In this document: piece after piece, positions 34,441-47,385 of the stretch
Layout: every line of letters starts with the position of its first letter
Position numbering within the stretch: the first letter of the stretch is position 1
Assembly (NCBI RefSeq): GCF_003573695.1
Contig: NC_039359.1
Span: 116,257,849-116,321,848, forward strand
Length of the DNA stretch: 64,000 nucleotides
DNA from: Papaver somniferum
Taxonomy: Eukaryota; Streptophyta; Magnoliopsida; Ranunculales; Papaveraceae
Reading direction: 5' to 3'
The notes under the pieces: generated by a model
The model's input: only the letters and a program-made list of their open reading frames with translations
What the model was told of the DNA's origin: nothing
The model's database searches: none
Position numbers and translations under genes: made by a program

Positions 34441-36503
34441 CATGGATTTGTATTCGGTAAACTCGAATAAACTTAATTGATTAATTTAATCGGGAACGCT
34501 CAATATAAGAAAACTTACAGAGCCATACAGTACTTTCACATAAAAGTGGATCAGGGAAAGATCAATACTACGGAATATTTTCAAAAGTTCGTTTTATCTT
34601 TCATCAATATTTGCATAATGACACAATAAACTTAACTTTTGAGCATATAAGAGATAAGCACAGTTCACGAACATAAACACATATATATCATAAGCAATTG
34701 CAATATATGAAATCAAAAAGATTAAATACTGCAAAAATCATCTTCCAAATAACTTTAGAATTTAAATAAATAAATCTAAAAACATTGCATGATGAAAATC
34801 GTTGAAATAGCTATGTGTAATCACAAATAATATTATTCCAAACCCTAGTTATCATTCTTAAACACAAGAATAAACTCTCATAAGAAGTTTCCTAGACATT
34901 AAGATTCTTGAAAAATTCTTTATCGTCCCCGAACTCCTTGTCGTCAACAAATATTAGAACATAAGGTTCATGAAGAAAGGAGTTAATTCCAACAAACCTT
35001 CTTGATTGTTGCCGAACCAGGGCCTTCTGAATTTCAAGAGTTCTTAGAACAATAGAATTTATTTACTGAATCTCCATCCTTGTTTCTTTCAACTCTTCAA
35101 GAACAACAGAAAAATTCTAAAGATTTGAGGTGTTATCCCTTGGTTTCTTCATATTCTTCCTTTTTCTCTTCAAAGTTGTAGAAGAATGAGATTTTTATTT
35201 TTCCTTCATGACTGATGGTTTAACAATCATATTAACATCTTTTTCATCAGAAGAGATGATGCTTGGAGTCTCCATAAAATTAAAATATGGGGTCTGTGAA
35301 AAAGCACACAAAAACAATAGCTCCACAAGCAATATTTTGATGAAAAGAGTTTCAGAGAAGGAAAAGAATGTAGGGTTACAGAACCTATATACAGAGTAAA
35401 AGGGTTCACGTACGATCAACACAAACAACCCTAAAAAGGGTAGGAATACCGATTTTGACTTTTTTTTATATATATTTAAATACTGAGAAATCTTTTCAAT
35501 ACCATTATTTGTTGGTATGACAAGAATAACCAGAAAATCAGAAAACAAAATTCAAGAGAAAGAAAACAACCTAGAATATCTTCTGATCCTATAGCCCAGC
35601 TGTCCACAACTCTTGTTTCTTTTTGAAATACGGGCACATGAGACAAGAGCACTTTCAACACAATTAGATTATGTTGGGGTGAAAAATAATCTGTCCACCA
35701 CATGGTTCCTGCACGCGATTTTCAACACTCCTTTTCATAGGTCGTTGGGACCTAGTTCTTTTCTGTAGAGATCTAACTTTATCCTGAGAAATCAACTTCT
35801 TAGGAGATGAGCTAAAAAGACATACCTCAGATGGATTTGACTTTAGAACAAGTTTGATCTTGTTTCCTAATCGATTAGCTCTCCTTTGCAGTTTGTTGGC
35901 ATATCTTACTTTATGTTTGTAGTTGAAACAATTAGAGAGTTCATGACCCTTAATAGTACAATAAGAACATACAAAAGTGGAGGATGATTCAGGCACCATA
36001 GCCGAACATGCTGCTAAACAAAGTGAAGTACCTGAAACATGTGAGGTAGAGTTTTCATTAGTCATAGAAAAATCCATTTCATCCTCCAATGTGGTCAATG
36101 AGATTTCTCCAGGAAAAATATCAAGGTTGATGTGAGTATTGCTACAATTATCAAAATTAATATTTCTGCCAAGGAGTACTACACTTGATCTTTCATCTTC
36201 AGTTGAATCATAGTGATCAAATGTTTCATCAAGAGTTGCAGCAAGACCCTTGCTCCCATTGTATTTTCTCCGATTTGGACATTCATTGGCAAAATGACCA
36301 AAACCCTTACACTCAAAGTACTGTGGCATATCCCCATCATCAGTGTCGACAGTATCCATGTTTTTAGGAAGGGCACGATCAGAGGGTTTAACTGATGATC
36401 TTGGTTTATCTCTAGTGAATCGTTTACTTCTCTTCAAAAGAAGATCTCTAAACTGTCTTGTGATCAATGAAACTGAGTTATCAAGATCTTCATCTGATGA
36501 TTC
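34441..36503 (-). mobile_element. Diverged SIRE-like internal region, truncated, keeps part of gag
   Basis: 34,485-34,910 matches array internal 1 at about 39,930-40,470 (GGATCAGGGAAAGATCAATA, CTTCCAAA..TTTAGAATTTAAA, TCATAAGAAGTTTCCTA) but with many differences. Upstream on the minus strand it carries a gag fragment lost from the array units. It joins LTR-A without a PBS and ends abruptly at the Athila-like element. Confidence 0.65.
35664..36503 (-). pseudogene. Copia (SIRE-like) gag fragment with two zinc knuckles
   Basis: Gag packages element RNA; its zinc knuckles bind nucleic acid. The frame runs from the LTR junction to 35,664 and begins ESSDEDLDNSVSLITRQFRD, the typical end of the gag core. 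A knuckle-like YFECKGFGHFANECP follows, in which the first Cys is Tyr, so only C-H-C remains. Then comes GSKGLAATLDETF, typical of SIRE-type gag, and a second complete motif CSYCTIKGHELSNC (CX2CX4HX4C). The apparent start at 36,563 lies inside LTR-A and is not the real one. The gag N-terminus and all of pol are missing. Confidence 0.75.
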
Positions 36504-37638
36504 TGAAAAAGTGGGGGTACAACAACCACACCCAATATTTCGCTTAGCAATCTGTATGGACAAACTCTAATATACTTTCTAGAGAATCAACTAGACAGTC
36601 AGACTCAATCTAGATAAAAAGTATATCAAAGAGTTTATATCTCAATCTCTCGATTTGATATATACTCAAGCAAATAGAAATCTGCGAGTCTTTATCTAAT
36701 ACTAGAGAGATAATTTGGATGGTACCAAAGACCAATATCCAAGTGTCAATCAATTTAAATCAACAACCAAAAGGTCGGATATTCTAATTGATTGAACAAT
36801 GCACCAACCTGTGATATTTCAATTATATAACAAAATATAATGCGGAAAATAAATAACACAGACACCAGAATTTTGTTAACGAGGAAACCGCAAATGCAGA
36901 AAACCCCGGGACCTAGTCCAGATTGAACAGACATTGTATTAAGCCGCTACAGACACTAGCCTACTCCAAAATAACTTCGGTCTGGACTGTAGTTGAACCC
37001 CAATCAATCTTACACTGATCCAAGGTACATTTATGCTCCTACGCCTCTGATCCCAGCAGGATGCTACGTACTTGATTCCCATAACTGATTACACCCACAA
37101 CTAAGAATTGCTACGATCCAAAGTTGAAGACTTTAATAAACAAATCTGTATCACACAGAAAAGTCTATGGTGATAGATAAATCCGTCTCCCACAAATATA
37201 CTTATGAGTTTTGTTCCGTCATTTGATAAATGAAGGTGAACATGAACCAATTGATAAACCGGACTTATATTCCCGAAGAACAACCCAGTATTACCAATCA
37301 CCTCACAATAATCCTAATCGACACAGGGAAAAAAGATATTGTGGAATCAGAAACGATGAGACGAAGTGTTTATGATCACTTTTCTATCTTGCCTATCGGA
37401 GATATAAATCTCGAGCCAATTGTTACAATCGTACTCGTAACGATAGAAGATGCAAGATTAGATCACACAACTACAATAAAAGTAGTATCAGTCTGGCTTC
37501 ACAATCCCAATGAAGTCTTTAAGTCGTTAACCTGGTTTTAGAAGAAGAAACCAAAGGTTAAAGGAGAATCGACTTTAGCTATGCAACTAGTATCACACGT
37601 AAGGTGTGGGGATTAGGTTTCCCAGTTGCTAGAGTTCT

Positions 37639-37650
37639 CCTTTATATAGT
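37639..37650 (-). promoter_or_regulatory. TATA box of LTR-A
   Basis: On the minus strand ACTATATAAAGG is conserved in LTR-A, -B and -C (changed to ATATATAAAGG in D). It would place the transcript start near 37,610, giving a U3 of about 1.25 kb. Confidence 0.6.
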
Positions 37651-38127
37651 CTTTCAAATCAGGGTTTGCAATCAATGTTAGCTTGGTAACAAAGCATTCA
37701 ATATTCACTGTTAGACGAAAACCTGATTAGATTCAAGCTAATATTTCTCAACCGTTGGATCCAAAACTTAGCTTGTTACACACAAATGAAATGTCCAATT
37801 TTGGGTTTACGAACCGTTTCCAAACATTAACATTTGTTGGTTCAACAATAGTTAACCAAATGGTTAGCCATATGATCACTTTCATATCAACCATATTCTT
37901 CTTCACCATAACTAGTTCAAATGACTCAAATGAACTAGTTACGGAGTTGTTCAATTGCTTAGATCATATGTAGCTACACAAGACACAATCGAAGCAAAAA
38001 CGGTTTGATTCACTCGAATCGGTTCATGAACTTTATAGCCACGGTTTGCAAAAGCATTCCTTAGTTTAAATAAACATGAGTTCAAGAACAACTGATTTTA
38101 GATATAACCTGCTCAAGTTCGCGGACT

Positions 38128-38212
38128 GGGTTCGCGGACTTAAGCTCACAGAAGGAGTTCAGAAACTCCAGCAGAAATTCTCGGGTCGAGAACTTCCGCC
38201 AGTTCGCGGACT
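38128..38212. repeat. GTTCGCGGACT short repeats in LTR-A
   Basis: There are three copies here (AAGTTCGCGGACTGGGTTCG... and CCAGTTCGCGGACTT), three in LTR-B (one mutated), two in LTR-C and five in LTR-D (63,413-63,533). Confidence 0.8.
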
Positions 38213-39685
38213 TAGCTCACGCCACATTCCATTTCTCTTGATCAATAAAGTTCGCAAACTTTGTTTCAAGGAATAAGGACTTGTACATATATGTGTTTCC
38301 ACAACAATGCTTATATTCTACCAATGGCTATGTAATCTAAACTCTCATTTCAATCATTGAAACATTCTCAGATGACGTTATGTAGCCGTTATTCACAGAC
38401 TATTTTTCTTCAGAGCAATTTTCAAAGTGATTGAAACATAACATGACATTCGTCACTAGGTAAAGATGAATTTGGCTAAAGCGAAATCTTACCAACAAAT
38501 ATTTCGAGAAATAGATAGGCGAGTTAAACTCGGATCGAAATAACAAATGTGAGTAATGAAAGTCTATATATCAAAACAACTTTTGTCTCAAGAGTAGGAG
38601 ATAGAGTAGATAGACTTTTGAGTGACAGATAATTTCAATTCTCCACATACCTTTTAGTCGATGAAGATCCACCAGTTCCTTGAGTAGTCCTTCGTCTTGT
38701 ATGATGATTTCCATGGAGTCTTGAGCTCAAGCACACTTTCTATCCTAGTACGAGACCTTTAGCTATATAGGCTAGAAATCAAGACTTATAGTTTTGATCA
38801 CTATCATTGACAAACATGCTTGAGATAGCAACGCATGCGAGTTCGACCGAGAAATGCTCTAACAATCTCCCCCTTCGTCAATTTTAGTGACAAAACTATT
38901 AATACACATGGAATACAAAAAATAAATAAATTAACTTTTGTCACTCCTATTCCACATGCCTAATCTTCAACATTACTCGAAATCTTCGTCATTTCCAAGT
39001 ACTCCAATGGTCCCAAAGGTTGTAAGTTTAGCATCATCGTTATTGAAAATCCGTAGCTACAACAACAAGAAAACAATAGTTCTCAATCATTGTTATACAG
39101 TGTCATAGTATCATTACACAACGTTAAAGTCCAATTGTATCACAACTTCAACAACAATACTATGGTGATATGTATCACTCCCCATTAGTCAATACTCCAT
39201 CTCACATGGAAACCACTCCCCCTTACATAATGATCCGAAAACCATATGTATTTGTAGTGTGAACTTCATATTTATTCTCTCCCCCATTTTGTCAGTAAAA
39301 TTGGCAAAGGTACAAGAACGGGATCCTAATGAAATTTAGGAAAGAGGCATTTCTTGACCAAAAGAAAGCAAAAGTATCATCTTGTTTAGATGCAATCACA
39401 AAGCCGAAGCTAAATGCATTCATCAAGGAGTTTATAAAGATACAAGATAACCCCTAAAATATTCCACAGCCGCACTCCCCACAAAGATTTGAAAATTAAG
39501 CACAAGTTCGAAAGAACTCTCCCTCATAAAATGTCATTCCCGAAAGAACAACAAGAGTGACCTTAATTTCGAAAGAAAAGAAGGATTTCTTTGGACATAA
39601 CAAATCACATACAAGTATGAATTTGAATCCAAAATATTTAATTAAACTAACCACAAGAGAACCCATGATTATTTTAATCGACAAA

Positions 39686-39985
39686 TGCTCAACATAAGTG
39701 AACTTATGGAGACTCAAAATATACAATTAGATTAATCACAAGAGAACCCATAATTAATCTAATCGAAATACACAATCAAACTAATCAGAAAAGTAATCAA
39801 TTTAATTGGTCATGCTCGACATAAGAAAACTTACAGAGCAACAACTAAATAACCAAACAAGATGATTAGTTTAGTTGAATATGCTCGACATAAAGTACCT
39901 CTCGGAACAACAACATAGCTAATCATAAAGATAATCAACTTGGTCGTTCTATGCTCAACATAAGACACTTTACGGAGCCTCACAG
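39686..39985 (-). repeat. Diverged ~80-bp repeats with TGCTCRACATAAG core (internal 1)
   Basis: Cores ATGCTCAACATAAGTGAACT, ATGCTCGACATAAGAAAACT, ATGCTCGACATAAAGTACCT and ATGCTCAACATAAGACACTT are followed by ..GGAGC or GGAAC and AATA/TAATC-rich text. The same set recurs at 45,366-45,665 and 55,010-55,305, with one copy near 34,485. Confidence 0.65.
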
Positions 39986-41406
39986 TAATACATAAAATAT
40001 GGATTAGGGAAGATCAATACTGCGGAATACACAAGGATTCATTTTATTTTCCATCACTATTCGCATAATGACAGTCAATAGACATAATCCTTGCAAACAA
40101 ATTTTTTTAACCTATCTTCCATCAATAATTGACATAATAGGCTTAACTTTTGTATTTGTCAAAAGTCAATTCATTCTTTTATCAATACATGCATATCGAA
40201 ATACGAAAGACTTTACTTTTGACACGGTATGGGACAATCATAGTTCCCGGACGTAAACACACATATCCCATAAATTTGCAATATATAAAACCATAAAGAT
40301 GAATACTTCAAAAATCATCTTCCAAACAAATTTAGAATTTAAACCAATAAATCTAAAAACATGAAGATGAAAACGTTGCAAATAGCAATGTCTAATCATA
40401 ATAATGGATATTCCAAACTCTAGTAATCCTTCTCAAAAATAAGAATAAATTCTCATAAGAAGTTTCCTAAGCAACAAGACAAACTCGTAATGCACATACA
40501 AAATGATTTGTCCTTATAGGGTAGAATCAATCTTTTTCGCATGGATTTACACTAATAATAGCTACCAAAGGCGTATAAAAAGATTTTCTTAATCAAAGAA
40601 GAACATACAAAGTCAATAACGACTATGCACCATAGTTCACAAAGGATGATTGTGAACATTCAAGAATTCCATAGCACTGCGTACTACTTTCTATTCTTGA
40701 ACTTCCTTCTTTGTGATTCACCAACAACATTCTTGTAAAATCTACAAATTAGCTTAGAAGAGTAGTACTCCAAGAATCCAAGTGCCCAAGTTCAAGAGAA
40801 GTGGAACAAGTGCAACGAAACAGAGCAAAATACTCAAAAACAAGAGACAGGACAAATACCAATCTTAACTCATCCAAATTCAAGGTTTCTCATCTTCATT
40901 TTGAAGAGAATTCAAAGAGGAAGAGAGTGCAAAATAATGAGGTCAATCCGAGTTCGGACGAAGAAGTTACGGCCAAAACAAGTTTACCGAATATCGACAT
41001 CAAGTATGCATACGAGTTTGCAAACGAATTTTCCTATCCTGGAGCAGTATGCAGACGAGGTTTGCGAACTTAAACCCCTGGATTTTGGTTTTAAATGATG
41101 TTATGCATACTTGGTATTTGTACCATGAAGTCCAAACATCCCGAACTAATGTTTTCAAACCTAAACATTTAAGAACCTTAAACACAGATCAAGTTAGGTA
41201 GAAATGAGCGATGAGCAAGGTACATGGATCATTATAAGTACTCAAACCAGTAATAAAAACATAAAACTTGCTCAAGTTTATAGACATACCTTTTTAGAAA
41301 GGTCCAATTGAATTCTACATCCTTACCGAATATAATCTGTGCGCCCCAGTTGTTGTGCTTCCCTCACCTTATACATAGCAGGGCATTTCTTGCTGAGGAT
41401 GCACTT

Positions 41407-42123
41407 TCAACACAAACAAGTTGTGTTGAGGTGAATAATGTCTTGCTCACCATGGCACCAAGAAAGAGTTTCTTTCCAACAACTCTTAAATCTTGTAGTA
41501 TTGAGAAACACCCAAGGAACTGTTTTTATAAGTCTATCAAAGAACTTCAAGAGAACCCAAAAAGATTTGTGTTTCTGATTTCTTGTTTTCCAACTTATAA
41601 AAAACAGTTTCTGCAAATAATTTTTAGTAGTGCGAAGGGAAACTCTTTTAATAAAAAGAGACGTCCTAGATTCTTCATAAAAGAAGACAATACTACTATC
41701 TTGATAGGAAGTATCAGGAATTGAGCAATGAATCAATTCATGCTTTGAGGTGATACACTCAGATAACTGAGATTTAAACTCCTCTTGTAATTCGTTTAGT
41801 TTATCACAACTAATAGGATTACGCAGAGGAGGAGCATTGCTCTCACTGATTAGTAAATCAATATCAACCTCAACATGAATATTATTCATCACAACTTGAT
41901 TTAGCCTGTCAAGCTATTCTTGCTCTTTCTGGATGTATAACTCAACATCAAGAGATAAGCTCTCAAGTTTTTTTTCAATCCCTGAAAACACTTCAAGGGA
42001 TTTTAAACCTGGTGGAGGTTTAGATAGAATTTCTTCTACAAATTTAATTAAATCAGTCATGGAAGAGAATTCTGAAATCCCTGGATCTGGTGGTGCATTT
42101 ATTGAGATAGCACTACTGTCCAT
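41407..42123 (-). pseudogene. Short gag-like ORF of the array unit, copy 1
   Basis: It starts at ATG (42,123), about 50 bases after the PBS: MDSSAISINAPPDPGISEFS. An acidic helical part (LIKFVEEILSKPPPGLKSLE) precedes a TAG stop near 41,912; the same frame then continues to 41,407 with a Cys/Trp-rich basic end. The position right after the PBS is that of gag, but I recognise no gag domain. The end weakly resembles the end of the gag fragment at 35,664. Copies 2 and 3 carry different lesions, so the ancestral frame was longer than any present one. Confidence 0.55.
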
Positions 42124-42175
42124 AGAGTCAGATCGCTACAAACACGGACTTGTAAGGTCTTGAATGTGTTTGCCT

Positions 42176-42187
42176 GCTCTGATACCA
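42176..42187 (-). other. Primer-binding site, initiator tRNA-Met type (unit 1)
   Basis: GCTCTGATACCA is the complement of TGGTATCAGAGC, the classic PBS for initiator tRNA-Met. It lies 2 bases from the LTR-B end. Confidence 0.9.
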
Positions 42188-42189
42188 AT

Positions 42190-44547
42190 TGAAAAAGTGG
42201 GGGTACAACAACCACACCCAATATTTAGCTTAGCAATCTGTATGGACAAACTCTAATATACTTTCTACAAAATCAACTAGACAGACAGACTCAATCTAGA
42301 TAAAAAGTATATCAAAGAGTTTATATCTCAATCTCTCGATATGATATATACTCAAGTAAATAGAAATCTGCGAGTCTTTATCAAATACTAGAGAGATAAC
42401 TTGGATGGTACCAAAGACCAATATCCAAGTGTCAATCAAATTAAATCAACAACCAAAAGGTCGGATATTCTAATTGATTGAACAACGCACAACCTGTGAT
42501 ATTTCAATTATATAACAAAATATAATGCGGAAAAGAAATAACACAAACACCAGAATTTTGTTAACTAGGAAACCGCAAATGCAGAAAAACCCCGGGACAT
42601 AATCTAGATTGAACACACACTGTATTAAGCTGCTACAGACACTAGCCTACTCCAAACTAACTTAGTCTGGACTATAGTTGAACCCTAATCAATCTCACAC
42701 TGATCCAAGGTATAGTTATGCTCCTACGCCTCTGATCCCAGCAGGATGCTACGTACTTGATTCCCATAACTGATTACACCCACAACTAAGAATTGCTACG
42801 ATCCAAAGTCGAAGACTTTAATAAACAAATCTGTATCACACAGAAAAGTCTATGGTGATAGATAAATCCGTCTCCCACGAATATACTTACGAGTTTTGTT
42901 CCGTCATTTGATAAATCAAGGTGAACATGAACCAATTGATAAACCAAACTTATATTCCTGAAGAACAACCCAGTATTACCAATCACCTCACAATAATCCT
43001 AATCGACACAGCGAAAAAATATATTGTGGAATCACAAACGATGAGACGAAGTGTTTATGATTACTTTTCTATCTTGTATATCGGAGATATAAATCTCGAG
43101 CCAATTGTTACAATCGTACTCGTAACGATAGAATATGCAAGATCAGATCACACAACTACAAGAAAAGTAGTATCGGTCTGGCTTCACAATCCCAATGAAG
43201 TCTTTAAGTCGTTAACCTGGTTTTAGAAGAAGAAACCAAAGTTTAAAGGAGAATCTACTTTAGCTATGCAACTAGTATCACACGTAAGGTGTGGGGATTA
43301 GGTTTCCCAGTTGCTAGAGTTCTCCTTTATATAGTCTTTCAAATCAGGGTTTGCAATCAATGTTAGCTTGGTAACAAAGCATTCAATATTCACCGTTAGA
43401 TGAAAACCTGATTAGATTCAAACTAATATTTCTCAACCGTTGGATTGAAAACTTAGCTTGTTACACACAAATAAAATGTCCAATTTTGGGTTTACGAATC
43501 GTTCCCAAACATTAACATTTGTTGGTTCAACAATAGTTAACCAAATGGTTAGCCATATGATCACTTTCATATCAACCATATTCTTCTTCACCATAACTAG
43601 TTCAAATGACTCAAATGAACTAGTTATAGAGTTGTTCAATTGCTTAAATCTTATGTAGCTACACAAGACACAATCGAAGCAAAAACGGTTTGATTCACTC
43701 GAATCGGTTCATGAACTTTATAGCCAAGGTTTGCAAAAGCATTCCTTAGTTTAAATAAACTTGAGTTCAAGAACAACCGATTTTAGATATAACCTGCTCA
43801 AGTTCGCGGACTGGGTTCGCGGACTTAAGCTCATGGAAGGAGTTCACAAACTCCAGCAGAAATTCTCGGGTCGAGAACTTCCGCCAGTTCACGGACTTGG
43901 CTCACGCCACATTCCGTTTCTATTGATCAACAAAGTTCGCAAACTTTGGTTCAAGGAATAAGAACTTATACATATATGTGTTTCCACAACAATGCTTATA
44001 TCCTACCAATGATTATGTAATCTAAACTCTCATTTCAATCATTGAAACATTCTCAGAGGACGTTATGTAGCCGTTACTCACAGACCATTTTTCGTCAGAG
44101 CAATTTTCAAAGTGATTGAAACATAACATGACATTTGTCACTAGGTAAAGATGAATTTGGATAAAGAGAAAGTTTACCAACACATATTTCGAGAAATAGA
44201 TAGGCGAGTTAAACTCGGATCGAAATAGCAAATGTGTAATGAAAGTCTATATATCAAAACGACTTTTGTCTCAAGAGTAGGAGATATAGTAGATAGACTT
44301 TTGAGTGACAGATAAGTTCAAGTTTCCACATACCTTTTAGTCGATGAGGATCCACCAGTTCCTTGAGTACTGCTTCGTCTTGTATGATGATTTCCATGGA
44401 GTCTTGAGCTCAACTACACTTTCTATCCTAGTCCGAGACCTTTAGCTATATAGGCTAGAAATCAAGACTTATAGTTTTGATCACTAACATTGACAAACAT
44501 GATTGAGATAGCAACGCATGCGAGTTCGACCGAGCAATGCTCTAACA
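42190..44547 (-). mobile_element. LTR-B of the SIRE-like tandem array, 2,358 bp
   Basis: Plus strand TGAAAAAGTGGGGGTAC...GCAATGCTCTAACA. It serves as 5' LTR for internal 1 and as 3' LTR for internal 2. In its first 240 bases I count about nine differences from LTR-A. The terminal GAGCAATGCTC is a palindrome. Confidence 0.9.
43326..43335 (-). promoter_or_regulatory. TATA box of LTR-B
   Basis: Same ACTATATAAA motif and place as in LTR-A. Confidence 0.55.
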
Positions 44548-45886
44548 ATCTCCCCCTTTATCAATTTTAGTGAAAAAACTATTAATACATATGGAGTACA
44601 AAAAATAAATAAATTAACTTTTGTCGCTCCTATTCCACATGCCTAATCTTCAACATTACTCGAAATCTTCGTCACTTCCAAGTACTCCAATGATCCCAAA
44701 GGTTGTAAGTTTAGCATCATCGTTGTTGAAAATCCGTAGCTATAACAAAAAGAAAACAGTAGTTCTCAATCATTGTTATACAGTGTCATAGTATCATTAC
44801 ACAGCGTCAAAGTCCAATTGTATCACAACTTCAACAAAAATACTATGGTGATATGTATCACTCCCCCTTAGTCAGTACTCCATCTCACATGGAAAGCACT
44901 CCCCCTTACATAATGATCCGAAAACCATATGTATTTGTAGTGTGAACTACATATTAATTCTCCCCCTTTTTGCCAATAAAATTGGCAAAGGTACAAGAAC
45001 GGGATCCTAATGAAATTTCCGAAAGAGACATTTCTTGACCAAAAGAAAGCAAAAGTATATCATCTTGTTTAGATGCAATCATAAAGCCGAAGATAAATGC
45101 ATTCATCAAGGAGTTTATAAAGATACACGATAACCCCTAAAATATTCCACAGCCGCACTCCCCACAAAGATTTGGAAACTAAGCACAAGTTCAAAAGAAC
45201 TCTCCCCCATAAAATGTCATTCCTGAAAGAACAGCAAGAGTGACCTTAATTTCGAAAGAAAAGAAGGATTTCTTTGGACATAAAAAATCACATAAAAGTA
45301 TGAATTTGAATCCAAAATATTTAATTAAACTAACCACAAGAGAACCCATGATTATTTTAATCGACAAATGCTCAACATAAGTGAACTTATGGAGACTCAA
45401 AATATACAATTAGATTAATCACAAGAGAACCCATAATTAATCTAATCGAAATACACAATCAAACTAATCAGAAAAGTAATCAATTTAATTGGTCATGCTC
45501 GACATAAGAAAACTTACAGAGCAACAACTAAATAACCAAACAAGATGATTAATTTAGTTGAATATGCTCGACATAAAGTACCTCACGGAACAACAACATA
45601 GCTAATCAGAAAGATAATCAACTTGGTCGTTCTATGCTCAACATAAGACACTTTACGGAGCCTCACAATAATACATAAAATATGGATCAGGGAAGATCAA
45701 TACTGCGGAATACACAAGGATTCATTTTATTTTCCATCACTATTCGCATAACGACAGTCAATAGACATAATCCTTGCAAACAAAATATTTTAACCTATCT
45801 TCCATCAATAGTTGACATAATAGGCTTAAATTTTGTATTTGTCAAAAGTTTATTCATTCTTTTATCAATACATGCATATCGACATA

Positions 45887-47206
45887 TGATAAGCACGAAA
45901 GTGCTACATTTTATACCCATATTTATATTAGCTAGGACTCAATATTTTGACTAATGACACTATTTTAGTGCTTTTGCAGAAAGTACAAGTGAATTCGATC
46001 ATCCAGCAAATAAACATCAAAATGTGAGACTTAATGGTGAAGCGAGTCGATGTCAGCACACTAATGCCACCTAAGATTGGTCAAGAGTGACTTGATTATT
46101 GTTAGCATAAGAATGGAAGAATATCACCTCCATGACCACGTGCAAATGAAGAAAAAGGAAAGATTAATATATCTTGTCCTTACATAAGTTCTCTTGCTAT
46201 ATTTATATAAAGAATCTGAAGGAATATTTGAAGCCAACTGGCGTCATTTTGCAAATACAGTTAAGGTGGGACCCAGCACATGCAAGAAATTATCATGCTT
46301 TCTAAATGAAATTCATATACTATGGAAAGTGGAGATTCGATGATACTTTACAATGTCTCGTCATATTATGACACGCGGCACAACATCACTGGGTGAATTT
46401 ATATTTTCATGACATATGGCAGACTTCTATTGGGAGGTGATGTGGCGACGAAGAAGAAAAACGTGAATTCATTTGTGAGCTATATTTATGTGTTGTTTCA
46501 AAATATACTAGGGGGCACCCGGCCACAGAGCTGGAAGAGAAACAGGAGAGGGATTTTGGAGTTTTGTTTTCGATTCTTCGTTTATCTTTAGCTAAAGTTT
46601 GATTTTAATATGTTTATGGCTTTTGAGAAAGCCATGGCTAGCTAGAGTTATGTTAGGGTTTGGGTAGAAACCAATTTAATTGTGTAAACTCTACATTTGT
46701 ATGCTCAATAACGATTTAAATGACTAGTAGTTTTTCTTCATATAGCTTGGTATTTTATTGTTCATGTGATTTTCTTGATTATTTATGCTTTTGAATTGAT
46801 ATTTCGTGCTTCAGATTAAATCCCTAGACGTGGTATGCAAGGATAGATAGGTAATGCTTTAGAATCACTACTCATGAAGCGAAGAAAACTAGAGCGGAGA
46901 AACAATATTTAAAAATGCATGGAATAAATTTTTAAAGATTAGTATAGTTTGCATAATTAATTGGTGGAAACCGAAAATCCTAACAACCTTCTATCATTCT
47001 GTTTTTTCGTTAAAATTATTTATTGTTTCATTTTGTTTCAAATTTCTGAAAACTCATCAAACATTATCTATTTGATTATGTGGTCTTGGTATTAGTTAGA
47101 AGTAGTATTTTCACACTCCTCGTGGGAACGACCTGTACTTGCCATTGTTCTACTAGTGAGACACTGTGCACTTGCAATATTTTATTGTAGGTTTCCGAAC
47201 CTACCA
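45887..47206 (+). mobile_element. 5' LTR of the nested Athila-like element
   Basis: TGATAAGCACGAAAGTGCT ... CCGAACCTACCA. A TATA box TATATAAAG lies at 46,204-46,212. The first bases can fold as AGCAC-GAAA-GTGCT. Confidence 0.9.
46204..46212 (+). promoter_or_regulatory. TATA box, 5' LTR of the nested element
   Basis: TATATAAAG, conserved at 48,910-48,918 in the 3' LTR and at 7,533-7,541 in the solo LTR. Confidence 0.5.
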
Positions 47207-47212
47207 AGTTTT

Positions 47213-47229
47213 TGGCGCCGCTGCCGGGG
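47213..47229 (+). other. Primer-binding site, tRNA-Asp type
   Basis: TGGCGCCGCTGCCGGGG begins 6 bases after the LTR. It matches the tRNA-Asp-type PBS common in Athila elements, with one difference (C for T after GCCG). Confidence 0.8.
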
Positions 47230-47385
47230 GGTGGTAGCAAAATACTCGCTAGTTGATATCATTGTATATAGCTTATTTTTATTTTTTGTAAATAATTTAT
47301 TTTTATTGTTCTTTTAGTTCTTTTTACGCAGTTTGTTTGATTTTTTTTTAGGTACTTTAGTCTGAAGTGCGGGGGAAAAGAAAGT

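Larger units (their letters stand above)
36504..38864 (-). mobile_element. LTR-A of the SIRE-like tandem array, 2,361 bp
   Basis: On the minus strand it starts TGTTAGAGCATTTC and ends CCCCCACTTTTTCA. A PPT (GACGAAGGGGGAGAT) lies directly outside the start at 38,865-38,879. It aligns over its full length with LTR-B, -C and -D with a few percent differences. On the PBS side it is fused directly to a gag fragment (no PBS). Confidence 0.9.
38865..42189 (-). mobile_element. Internal region 1 of the SIRE-like array, 3,325 bp
   Basis: It lies between LTR-B (PBS side) and LTR-A (PPT side). It has a PBS (42,176-42,187), a broken short ORF (42,123-41,407), long non-coding sequence and four ~80-bp repeats (39,686-39,985). 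There is no protease, integrase or RT, so it is non-autonomous. Confidence 0.85.

Noticed and set aside
35195..35703. Minus-strand ORFs after the gag fragment as a second gene
   Set aside because: The protein is hydrophobic and Phe-rich from AT-rich DNA, with no pol motif; it is probably non-coding 3' sequence.
37748..37973. Pairs of overlapping ORFs on both strands in each LTR (also at 43,433, 53,087 and others)
   Set aside because: They are the same LTR-copy effect. Both strands are open because stop codons are scarce there by chance, and small differences between LTRs change lengths freely.
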